Below, in pieces: positions 10,238 through 19,103 of a stretch of 64,000 bases of DNA (within the stretch, counting starts at the first letter, position 1; the number at the start of each line of letters is the position of its first letter). A program made the position numbers and the translations under genes. Under the pieces are notes generated by a model that did not search any database, was not told the DNA's origin, and was given only the letters and a program-made list of their open reading frames with translations. Location: contig JAIOWZ010000002.1 in assembly GCA_021741905.1 (NCBI GenBank), positions 1-64,000 on the forward strand, given 5' to 3'. The DNA is from Candidatus Planktophila sp. (GTDB lineage Bacteria; Actinomycetota; Actinomycetes; Nanopelagicales; Nanopelagicaceae).

Positions 10238-11203
10238 ATGAGAATTTTAGTAACTGGCGGAGCTGGATTTATTGGATCCCACTTATGCGAAAGATTAGTC
10301 GAAGATGGACATGCAGTAACCGCCTTAGATAATCTCTCTACCGGAGTGGCTTCAAACCTTTCGGGACTCTCTTCGTCAGCAAACTTTGACTTTATTGAAG
10401 GTTCAATTCTCGATATTGAACTATTGAACGAATTGATAGATCAAAGTGACTACATCTTCCATTTAGCTGCCGCTGTCGGTGTTTTTAACATTGTGAACAA
10501 CCCCCTAGCTAGTTTGCTTACTAACATTCGAGGAACTGAAAATGTCTTGGAAGGTGCACTGCGCAGGAATATTCCTGTGTTTATTACTAGTAGCAGTGAA
10601 GTTTATGGAAAGAATGTCTCTGACTCATTAAGAGAGAGTGATGACAGAATTCTTGGTAGCCCAGTTACCTTGCGCTGGTCTTATAGTGAGGCAAAAGCAA
10701 TTGATGAATCTCTTGCATACGCTTACTTCGTGGAGAAGAAACTAGAAACAAGAATCGTTCGTTTCTTCAACACGGTTGGCCCTCGCCAGTTGGGGGCTTA
10801 TGGAATGGTTGTTCCTAGATTCGTAAGAGCTGCACTCAATAATGAACCAATTACAATTTATGGCACCGGAGAACAAACTCGTTGTTTTGGCCATGTTTAT
10901 GATGCAGTCGAGGCTGTAATTAGGATCGCTTTTTCTCCAGATACGATTGGAAAAGTCATAAACATCGGTAACGACTTTGAAATTTCAATAAATGACCTGG
11001 CACAAAGGGTGATCTCTGAAACTGGCTCGAAGAGCTCGGTTGTTTATGTGCCTTATGAAGAAGCGTATGGAGACGGTTTTGAGGATATGGAACGTCGCGT
11101 TCCAAATATCGAATTGATTAATCAGTTAGTCGGATGGAAACCGCAGCGGGATCTTTCTACCATGATTAGTGATATTGCCAAGGAAATGAACTCAACCAAT
11201 TAA
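10238..11203 (+). CDS. NAD-dependent nucleotide-sugar epimerase/dehydratase (SDR)
   Basis: [47 protein letters not shown]. Confidence 0.88.
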   Translation: MRILVTGGAGFIGSHLCERLVEDGHAVTALDNLSTGVASNLSGLSSSANFDFIEGSILDIELLNELIDQSDYIFHLAAAVGVFNIVNNPLASLLTNIRGTENVLEGALRRNIPVFITSSSEVYGKNVSDSLRESDDRILGSPVTLRWSYSEAKAIDESLAYAYFVEKKLETRIVRFFNTVGPRQLGAYGMVVPRFVRAALNNEPITIYGTGEQTRCFGHVYDAVEAVIRIAFSPDTIGKVINIGNDFEISINDLAQRVISETGSKSSVVYVPYEEAYGDGFEDMERRVPNIELINQLVGWKPQRDLSTMISDIAKEMNSTN

Positions 11204-12459
11204 AGAGCAGTTACTCCCTCTAGATTTCCTAAAGAATTAGTGCAATCTAATATCTTGACCGCACGATCGGTCAAAGCCCTTAGGTCCATTCCTGGTTGCT
11301 TTGTTGCCAAGATTGCAACATCGCAGTCCCAATCCAAATCAACAGATGTTGAGCCCTCCCACTTGGAAACCAGTGGATCATGCCAAGCAACTGTTGCACC
11401 TTTACTTTTGAGATAATTTCTCAACTCTGTTGCGGGAGTTTCACGAACATCTGCCACGCCTGGCTTGTAGGCAACACCAAGGATTAGGACTCTTGGTGAA
11501 CCAGTTTTCTTCTCCACCAAAGTTAATGCTCGTTCAGCTACAAATTTTGGCATCATTTGATTAATTGAATCTGCAGACTCAACAAAGTTTGCCTGAACGC
11601 CGCTCTGTCTAGCCCACCATGTTAGATATAGAGGGTCGACTGGAATGCAATGTCCACCCACACCAACGCCCGGTCTGAACGGCATGAAGCCGTATGGCTT
11701 TGAGGATGCAGCATCAATAACTTCATGAACATTTATATTGTTAGTAGAACATAGTTGTGTGAACTCATTAATGAGAGCGATATTCACTAACCTAAAAGTA
11801 TTTTCCAATAACTTTGCCGCTTCTGCAACTTCAGGTGTTGAAACAGACACAGCTGCATCGCAGATTGATTCATAAAATTCCAATGCTTTAATCTTTGAAT
11901 CTGCATCAATAGCGCCAATAAGACGCGGTGTATTTTTCTGATTCCAAACGGGATCGCCTGGGTTAACACGTTCAGGTGCACTAGCAAAATACAAATTCTG
12001 CGATTCTTTAGGTTTTAAATCATTTACTATAGGAATAATTACATCGCGAAGAGTTCCTGGATATGAGGTTGATTCACTCACCACTAAGGTTTCATTTGAA
12101 ACGAATGGTGCTATTCCTTTTGTCGCGCTACGCAGTAGTTCAAGGTCTGGTTCGCGTTTTTCATCAAGTGGAGTGGGCACACAGATTGTTATAACTGCAG
12201 CTTGTGACACTGTGCTGAAATCTGTGGTTGCTTTGTATGCGCCTTTTGCGATAGCAGCCTGCAATTGCTGATCTGAGATGTCTTCAACAGGGCTTGAGCC
12301 CGAGTTAATCTGCGAGACCTTAGCCTCGAAGTTATCAATGCCGATTACCGTCCAGCCAGCGTCAACGGCAGCCATTGCCAAAGGCAAGCCAACATAGCCT
12401 TGACCAATTATTGCTAGAACTTGGGATTTTTGAGCGGGCACGAATGTAATCCTAGCCAT
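11200..12459 (-). CDS. UDP-N-acetylmannosamine/UDP-glucose dehydrogenase family protein (WecC-like)
   Basis: VLAIIGQGYVGLPLAMAAVDAGWTVIGID, PGVGVGGHCIPVDPLYL; start re-assigned to MARITF at 12459. Confidence 0.88.
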   Translation of the reverse strand: MARITFVPAQKSQVLAIIGQGYVGLPLAMAAVDAGWTVIGIDNFEAKVSQINSGSSPVEDISDQQLQAAIAKGAYKATTDFSTVSQAAVITICVPTPLDEKREPDLELLRSATKGIAPFVSNETLVVSESTSYPGTLRDVIIPIVNDLKPKESQNLYFASAPERVNPGDPVWNQKNTPRLIGAIDADSKIKALEFYESICDAAVSVSTPEVAEAAKLLENTFRLVNIALINEFTQLCSTNNINVHEVIDAASSKPYGFMPFRPGVGVGGHCIPVDPLYLTWWARQSGVQANFVESADSINQMMPKFVAERALTLVEKKTGSPRVLILGVAYKPGVADVRETPATELRNYLKSKGATVAWHDPLVSKWEGSTSVDLDWDCDVAILATKQPGMDLRALTDRAVKILDCTNSLGNLEGVTAL

Positions 12460-12539
12460 CTGGTGGCCTTTTCTTGGCATCTCTATTGAACCCAGAGGCT
12501 TTGGGAGTAATTCGAAGGGAATTACGGGAAGATTGACCA

Positions 12540-13703
12540 ATGAATCCAAAGCCTGCAAACCCGATTCGGGTAATGCGAATTATCGCTCGAATGAATGTGG
12601 GTGGGCCCGCGGTCCAGGTTTCAGGGTTAATGCGTGGATTCAACTCAACAGAGTTTGATCAATGTTTATACACCGGATATTGCGCATCTGATGAGGCCGA
12701 TTATCTAGACACCGTCGCAACTGATGTAAATGCTGTTCGCATTCAGGGATTTGGACGACGAGTTAGCATGGGTGGAGACATAAAAGCTTTCATAACATTG
12801 GTCAAGGAAATTCGTACATTTAAACCTCATGTTATTCATACCCATACTGCAAAGGCTGGGTTCTTAGGGCGCATTGCATCAATAGTTTCGCTGCAGCGTT
12901 CAATCCGCGTGCACACTTTTCATGGGCATTTACTGAATGGTTATTTTGGAAGTTTTAAAAGATCACTCGTTGTAATTGCAGAAAAATTTCTAGCGCTTTT
13001 CACTCATGAGCTATTGGCTGTGGGTGACAAAGTCAGACAAGATTTACTGAATGCAGGAATTGGATCAAAAGATAAGTTTGGGCTCATGCCACCTGGTTTA
13101 GGTATTGGATCATTGTCACCTAAATCGGATTCCCAAAGAGTTCTAGGTTTACCTTCAGGCCGCCCGCAATGTGCATTTATTGGACGCGTAACTCAGATCA
13201 AGCGACCAGACAGATTTTTAGATGTAGTGAGCGAAATAAAGAAACGTGGAGTCGAATTAGATTTCTTTGTTGCAGGCGACGGTGAATTACTGGAAATGTG
13301 CAGAGAAAGAATCAAGACCGAGGATCTGCCCGTAACAGTTCTTGGTTGGCAGAGTGATATCGAAAGAGTTTTGTCAGCAGCTGACATCGTTGTGTTAACA
13401 AGTGACAATGAAGGAACGCCATTAAGTTTGATACAGGCCGGGATGGCTGGGCTTCCTGTTGTAACTACAAACGTAGGCTCGGTTCCTGAGGTTGTTTTAG
13501 ATGGAGTCACAGGAATAATCACTGCCCTAGATGTTGAGAAAATTGCAGACGCTCTAGAAAAACTAGTGACTGACAAGGGTTTGCGGACCCAATATGGTGT
13601 TGCTGCTCAAAAGTTCACGCTTTCGCACTTTGGTGTTCAGCGTTTGGTGAGTGACCACGAAGAACTTTACAAAAAATTGATAGCTAGTCGAGCCAAGTCC
13701 TAG
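12540..13703 (+). CDS. glycosyltransferase family 4
   Basis: RIIARMNVGGPAVQV, HVIHTHTAKAGFLGRIA, FIGRVTQIKRPDRFL, EGTPLSLIQAGMAGLPVVTTNVGSVPEVV. Confidence 0.9.
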   Translation: MNPKPANPIRVMRIIARMNVGGPAVQVSGLMRGFNSTEFDQCLYTGYCASDEADYLDTVATDVNAVRIQGFGRRVSMGGDIKAFITLVKEIRTFKPHVIHTHTAKAGFLGRIASIVSLQRSIRVHTFHGHLLNGYFGSFKRSLVVIAEKFLALFTHELLAVGDKVRQDLLNAGIGSKDKFGLMPPGLGIGSLSPKSDSQRVLGLPSGRPQCAFIGRVTQIKRPDRFLDVVSEIKKRGVELDFFVAGDGELLEMCRERIKTEDLPVTVLGWQSDIERVLSAADIVVLTSDNEGTPLSLIQAGMAGLPVVTTNVGSVPEVVLDGVTGIITALDVEKIADALEKLVTDKGLRTQYGVAAQKFTLSHFGVQRLVSDHEELYKKLIASRAKS

Positions 13704-15525
13704 CCCACAGTTCTAGCATTAGGATCGGCCAAATAATATTGTCCTTATCTTCACCAGCCATGTGAGTGTCAATAACCTTTTTGACTTCATTTGAGTTAAA
13801 CCAGCCGCGCTGTGTGGCAGTGGTATCGGTAAGAGTATCGATAACCATCTCTCTCATTCCTGTACGCAACCATTCGGCGCGAGGAATGCCAAAGCCCATC
13901 TTTGGACGGTCAATAAGCTCAGCAGGCACAAGCGACCGTGCAACATCTTTAAGTATGTGCTTAGTTTCAAATCCTTTGATTTTATATTTGCGGGGAAGTG
14001 ATACTCCCCATTCAATAACATTTACATCTAGCAATGGGGATCTGAGTTCAAGGCTGTTAGCCATGGTTGCAATATCTACTTTTACTAGTAAATCACCTGG
14101 CAGGTAGGCGCTTAAGTCCGAACGAATCATTCGATCAAAAGATGAATGTTTTCCAGATGTAAATTGGTTTTCGCGAGCAGTCTCTGCCGCATTGCTTTGG
14201 AAATTTGAGCTTAACAATGTTGTTAATTCATGAGGTTGGGTCAGAGACAAAATTGAACTATATCTAGCTGCTAATGAATCCTTGGGGGAAAGCTGTGAAC
14301 CAACGCGATTGATCTTGCGAGTGTTGCCTAGTGATTGCTTTCCAAGAAAATTTAATCCACCGCGAGCAAGTCCAAGGAAAGGATTTAATTTTTGCATGAC
14401 AGGTGTTGCTAAATAACGGTCATACCCGCCAAATACTTCGTCGCCACCATCCCCGCCTAATGCGACAATCAGGTTTTCACGGGCGAATTTGGCCAATAAA
14501 TACGTTGGCACAATCGAGGAATCTGCAAAAGGCTGGTCTAATACATGAGAAATCTTTTCAACGACCAAGGCTGGATCTGGACTAAGAATCTCTTCGTGGT
14601 GGTTAGTGCCAAGGTAGTTGGCCACCTGCTTGGCATGGTGAGCCTCGTTAAATTGTGCGCTATGAAAACCAATTGAATAGGTTTGCACCTTTTCGCTCAT
14701 CAATTTAGCCATGTAAGCGGTAACGACAGTGGAGTCATAGCCGCCGCTTAAGAATGATCCGAGAGGGCGTTCTGAAATTAATCGACGAGATACCGCTTCC
14801 TCAATCAGCTTCTTTGTTACTTCCAGTGCCTCTTCGTATGAGATTTGAACTTTGGTTTCAAAGTCTGGTTCCCAATACTTTTTGGTCTCTGCCTTGCCTT
14901 GGCGCCAAGTCAGAACCGATGCTGGAGGGACCTGAGAAATCTCGTTAAAAGCAGAGTAGGGAGAATTGATGTAGCCGTACTGCATGACTTCGGCAACCAT
15001 CTCGGTGCGCAGTGTGCGATCTGGGCGTGCCAACATCAATGCTCGAACTTCTGATGCGAAAAATAGTGTTCCATTTGTTAGTTGCGAGATCCACAGTGGT
15101 TTTTTACCCATGCGATCTCGAATCAAATGAAGTGAATTATCACGAGCGTCGTGAATTGCAATGACAAACATTCCATTGAGCTTGTTTATGAAATCAAGTC
15201 CGAACTCGAGGTAAAGATTGATTACTACTTCAGATTCACTGGAATCACGGCAATGGACTCCACGCTGTTCTAACTCAGACCTTAGTTCGCGGTAGTTGTA
15301 GATTTCACCATTCCACACAATGTTGATCAATTCGGAAACATCAGCTGCTGGTTGTTTACCTGCCGCGATTTCGACAATAGCCAAGCGGCACATTCCCAAG
15401 CTAATTCCTTGGTTTAGATAGGTTCCTGTGTCATCTGGACCGCGGTGCTCAATAGATTTAAGTTGAGCATCAAGAAGTAATTTGCTGGGCGCACTTGCGC
15501 CAACACCACCAACAATTCCACACAT
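13684..15525 (-). CDS. asnB: asparagine synthase (glutamine-hydrolysing)
   Basis: MCGIVGGVG class II amidotransferase N-terminus, SIEHRGPDD, LGSFLSGGYDSTVV PP-loop. Confidence 0.92.
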   Translation of the reverse strand: MCGIVGGVGASAPSKLLLDAQLKSIEHRGPDDTGTYLNQGISLGMCRLAIVEIAAGKQPAADVSELINIVWNGEIYNYRELRSELEQRGVHCRDSSESEVVINLYLEFGLDFINKLNGMFVIAIHDARDNSLHLIRDRMGKKPLWISQLTNGTLFFASEVRALMLARPDRTLRTEMVAEVMQYGYINSPYSAFNEISQVPPASVLTWRQGKAETKKYWEPDFETKVQISYEEALEVTKKLIEEAVSRRLISERPLGSFLSGGYDSTVVTAYMAKLMSEKVQTYSIGFHSAQFNEAHHAKQVANYLGTNHHEEILSPDPALVVEKISHVLDQPFADSSIVPTYLLAKFARENLIVALGGDGGDEVFGGYDRYLATPVMQKLNPFLGLARGGLNFLGKQSLGNTRKINRVGSQLSPKDSLAARYSSILSLTQPHELTTLLSSNFQSNAAETARENQFTSGKHSSFDRMIRSDLSAYLPGDLLVKVDIATMANSLELRSPLLDVNVIEWGVSLPRKYKIKGFETKHILKDVARSLVPAELIDRPKMGFGIPRAEWLRTGMREMVIDTLTDTTATQRGWFNSNEVKKVIDTHMAGEDKDNIIWPILMLELWARTWLD

Positions 15526-15536
15526 CTACAGATCTT

Positions 15537-16493
15537 CTAATCTGTAGTCGCAGGACCGTTGGCAACGCTTTGACCGAACTCTTTGAGCCAATCAACTGTT
15601 TCTGACAGCGCTGTTTCAAACTCTTTAGGTTGCACTTTAGGAAAGAGCTTCTTAAGCAGTTCTGGTGCGTTTTGTGATTCTTTTACATCACCTAAGCGTT
15701 CAGGCTTGTAGTTAACCTGCAAATCCGGAAAATGCTTTTTCAACATTTCAATTGTGTCATTAAGGAAGATTCGATTTCCATATGCCAAGTTCATGGCACC
15801 TTCTGTGATTACTTTTTCTTGCATCGCAGTCATTGCAATATCTAGGACTGTATCGACATATGTGAAATCTCGTGAAGCTGTGCCATCTCCATAAACATCA
15901 ATTGGTTGACCCTGCATTGCCAGCCAAATCCACTTTGGCAAAACGGCTGCATACTCATGATCTGGGCGTTGGCGGGGACCGAAGACATTAAAGAATCTCA
16001 GTAGCGTTGTTGGCACTTTGTATGCAGATGCATATGCCTGGACATAGCCTTCTGCTGCTAACTTGCTAGCAGCATATGGCGTCATTGGACCAAGCCACAT
16101 TGACTCGTCTTTTGGTAGCTGCATATTGCGGCCATAAACAGATGAGGATGATGAGAAAATTACATGTGCGCCAGTTTCATGAGCTGCCTCTAGAACATTA
16201 AGTGTTCCTGTCGCGTTTACATCATGCGTAGCAACCGGGTTTTTAATAGAGCGTGGGACAGAACCGCGGGCAGCTAAATGAAAGATTGTTTGACAGTCTT
16301 TCAGCGCGGTATGCAGCGCTTGGCTGTCGGTGATTGAAACTTGGTGGAAAGTGGACTTTTCTTGATCCACATTGGAAATTAGCCCTGTTGAGAGGTCATC
16401 TATAACCACTACGTCATGACCTTCTGAAATCAATCGACGCGTTAAATTCGAACCAATGAACCCAGCACCGCCGGTGACTGCAACCTTGCTCAT
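15537..16493 (-). CDS. NAD-dependent epimerase (UDP-glucose 4-epimerase-like)
   Basis: [70 protein letters not shown]. Confidence 0.88.
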   Translation of the reverse strand: MSKVAVTGGAGFIGSNLTRRLISEGHDVVVIDDLSTGLISNVDQEKSTFHQVSITDSQALHTALKDCQTIFHLAARGSVPRSIKNPVATHDVNATGTLNVLEAAHETGAHVIFSSSSSVYGRNMQLPKDESMWLGPMTPYAASKLAAEGYVQAYASAYKVPTTLLRFFNVFGPRQRPDHEYAAVLPKWIWLAMQGQPIDVYGDGTASRDFTYVDTVLDIAMTAMQEKVITEGAMNLAYGNRIFLNDTIEMLKKHFPDLQVNYKPERLGDVKESQNAPELLKKLFPKVQPKEFETALSETVDWLKEFGQSVANGPATTD

Positions 16494-16547
16494 ATGTGTA
16501 ATTCTATGGGCTTAATCTAAATAATGAAGTTAATCTCGGTTGGCTAA

Positions 16548-17192
16548 TTAATCAAGTCTCACAACACCACTTGGTGTCGTCAGATGCACTGCAACGATTC
16601 CGTATTCACCATGGTTTGTTGATGGGTCAATAAATTCAATATCTGCACCGTTTAAGCCACCCATGATCTCTGTCTTAAACCATGAGTCTGACAGGTGGTC
16701 AGTATCTGCAATGGTGATCTTCTCAATTGCAGCAACTGCTTTTCCATCTTGTGATGGGTGATCTGCGGTTAACCACTGAATGAAGAATGGAAGCTCGCGA
16801 GAGTCGGTGATTTCATTAACTCCGATTTGCTTCCACTTAAGATCAGTGCCGTCTGGGCGTGTGCGGTGACCTTCAGTTGCTGTGCGACCAAACTTCTCTT
16901 CAACCTTTGAAATATCTTCAGTTGCAAATACCCAGGTGAGCCAACCGCCACCTTCTTGTGCTTTCTTGCTAACAGCCTTACCCCAAGGAGTTTGCTCTGT
17001 TGCAGGGTGATCTAGAGGGCAGACAACTTCGATGTATTGACCGTTTTGTAAAGGCATTGTGAAGTTGCGTGTACCAAAGCGTGGGTGGACTCCGCCATCT
17101 ACGAAGGTGCTGCCAAGGCGTGAACCAAGGCGTTGAACAGTGTCGGCTAGTTGATCATGGGACGTTACATATGAGACATGGTCTAAGCGCAT
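16548..17192 (-). CDS. VOC/glyoxalase-like domain protein
   Basis: MRLDHVSYVTSHDQLADTVQRLGSRLG...FVDGGVHPRFGTRNFTMPLQNGQYIEVV. Confidence 0.75.
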   Translation of the reverse strand: MRLDHVSYVTSHDQLADTVQRLGSRLGSTFVDGGVHPRFGTRNFTMPLQNGQYIEVVCPLDHPATEQTPWGKAVSKKAQEGGGWLTWVFATEDISKVEEKFGRTATEGHRTRPDGTDLKWKQIGVNEITDSRELPFFIQWLTADHPSQDGKAVAAIEKITIADTDHLSDSWFKTEIMGGLNGADIEFIDPSTNHGEYGIVAVHLTTPSGVVRLD

Positions 17193-17345
17193 GGGGAAAT
17201 CTTGCCCTATGAAAGGGGGTGCTCATTACCATCTGCCCCGCCTGCGGCGGGGGGTTGTAGGCGTGGGAATTGGGGCTGGGGATAAGGCGGTGGGGGTGTC
17301 AGTTGGTACTGGGATTGTGCCAATTAACTAACTACTGGAGGAAAA

Positions 17346-17387
17346 ATGCGATCATCGGCACATACTTGTGTGGCGCATAAGGTATGA
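17346..17387 (+). CDS. putative 13-aa leader peptide MRSSAHTCVAHKV, translationally coupled to the next gene
   Basis: GGAGG at 17337-17341 followed by AAAA-ATG; stop TGA (17385-17387) overlaps the ATG at 17384. Confidence 0.35.
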   Translation: MRSSAHTCVAHKV

Positions 17388-17650
17388 TGAAAGACATTAG
17401 ATTTACCTCTGACGCACGAAAACACAAAATTGGAGCCGCACATGCGAGGTTTGTCGTTGAAAACAACGTTGCAGAGCGAACGCCAGGACAAAATGAGTTT
17501 GAACATAGATTGTTTTGGGTTGGCATTGACGATCGAGGTCTAGAGCTGGAGATTGCCGGAGTTGAATTTGAAGATGAGATATTAATTATTCACGTAATGC
17601 CAACAAATTTTAGAAGGAGGGGACGCAATGAGCAAGAAGCAAAAGGTTAA
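17384..17650 (+). CDS. putative toxin-like small protein of a toxin-antitoxin pair
   Basis: 88-aa ORF immediately upstream of and overlapping a ribbon-helix-helix gene; FWVGIDDRGLELEIAGVEFEDEILIIHVMPTNFR. Confidence 0.5.
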   Translation: MMKDIRFTSDARKHKIGAAHARFVVENNVAERTPGQNEFEHRLFWVGIDDRGLELEIAGVEFEDEILIIHVMPTNFRRRGRNEQEAKG

Positions 17651-17927
17651 GTATGTCTGGGGCAAGGATGTTGATCTTGATAAAACTGTCGTTCTGGATA
17701 AACAGGGTAACCGACTAACAAATGCTCGAGCCGAAAAAATAGCTCAGGAGATAGTCAAACAGGCAACTGGTAGACCATCACTCACTGGCCCAAAAAAGGT
17801 TTCACCAGAAGTAAAAGCGCGCGTACCTCAAAAGTTAAAGGTTAGATTAGAACGCGAAGCAAAGCGCCGTGGAGAAACTCCATCAGTTCTTATTCGAGAA
17901 GCTTTAGAAAGTTATTTATCAGTCTAA
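17628..17927 (+). CDS. ribbon-helix-helix (CopG-like) putative antitoxin
   Basis: C-terminal VPQKLKVRLEREAKRRGETPSVLIREALESYL RHH; strong SD AAGGAGGGG upstream of ATG. Confidence 0.7.
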   Translation: MSKKQKVKYVWGKDVDLDKTVVLDKQGNRLTNARAEKIAQEIVKQATGRPSLTGPKKVSPEVKARVPQKLKVRLEREAKRRGETPSVLIREALESYLSV

Positions 17928-17951
17928 AGATTGACTGTATCGCCGAGGATT

Positions 17952-19103
17952 TCATCTTGCCAACACACACATCAACGCTTCAACTGTCAGCAACGGCGCT
18001 GCGTTATGCCCCAGATTGGTCCTGGCATCCATGATTGCGTTGATCTTCTTGATGGTTGATTGTGGCTTGGCCTTTGCAGCCACTGCTCTAATTTCTTCCT
18101 CAAGCTCTCTGTTAATGAGGGCGTCATTAGCACCTGCTTGCACCATCATGACATCTCTGTAAAAGGTAGCGATATCAAGCAGCGCTGCATCTAAACCGTC
18201 ACGGATCATTCGTGTTTGGCGGGTCTTTTGTTCTTTCTCTAAATCCTTAATTGCTTTACTGCCACCTGTTGCCATGCCACGTCCCGTGGCACCTTTGCCA
18301 TAGGCAAGTGATAAATCATCTACTTCTTTTTCATTTCTTTGTTCTGCCGCCTCTGTTGCTTGTTGTGTTGCAAGATCAACCAGGGTTTGGGCTGCGGCAA
18401 AAGCTGAAGAAATACCTTGCAGAGTGAGTGGTAGTTTCATGATTGTGTTTCGTGTGTTGCGCACTGACTCGTTGTTGGCAAGATAGCGAGCGCGACCAAT
18501 ATGACCTTGGCTCACTCTTGCTGCAAAATCTGCCATGTCAGGGGAGATGCCGTCTCGAGATTGCAGTACTTGTGCCACAGCCGTGTTTGATGGTGTGACA
18601 AGTTGCAGATGGCGACAACGGCTACGGATTGTTGGCAGCACATCATGCAAGGTCGGTGCACAGAGCAACCAAACCGTTCTATTACCTGGCTCTTCAATTG
18701 CTTTGAGTAGCGCGTTCGCTGCAGACTCTGTGAGTCTGTCCGCATCCTCCATAACAACAACGCGCCAGCCACCCATGGACGGTGCCCAGGCAACACGTGT
18801 GAGGAGTTCTCTTACTTCATCAATCTTTATTGACAATCCTTCTGTGGCAATGACCTCAACATCTGGGTGGGCACCGTTGGCGGCTGATTTACATTCATTG
18901 CAGGTGCCACAACCATCCTGCTTACACACAAGTGCTTGGGCAAAGGCGACAGCTGCAGATGAACGACCTGATCCTGGTGGACCCGTAAAGACCCAAGCAT
19001 GTGTCATTTCTTGTGATTCCGTGGCGCTTCTAGTGGCAGCCACAGCCTTTTGCAGTACTTCAACTACATGTTCTTGCCCTACAAGATCTGAATACACGCT
19101 CAC
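17952..19103 (-). CDS. holB: DNA polymerase III subunit delta'
   Basis: HAWVFTGPPGSGRSSAAVAFAQAL, CGTCNECKSAANGAHPDVEVI, DADRLTESAANALLKAIEEPG. Confidence 0.92.
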   Translation of the reverse strand: MSVYSDLVGQEHVVEVLQKAVAATRSATESQEMTHAWVFTGPPGSGRSSAAVAFAQALVCKQDGCGTCNECKSAANGAHPDVEVIATEGLSIKIDEVRELLTRVAWAPSMGGWRVVVMEDADRLTESAANALLKAIEEPGNRTVWLLCAPTLHDVLPTIRSRCRHLQLVTPSNTAVAQVLQSRDGISPDMADFAARVSQGHIGRARYLANNESVRNTRNTIMKLPLTLQGISSAFAAAQTLVDLATQQATEAAEQRNEKEVDDLSLAYGKGATGRGMATGGSKAIKDLEKEQKTRQTRMIRDGLDAALLDIATFYRDVMMVQAGANDALINRELEEEIRAVAAKAKPQSTIKKINAIMDARTNLGHNAAPLLTVEALMCVLAR

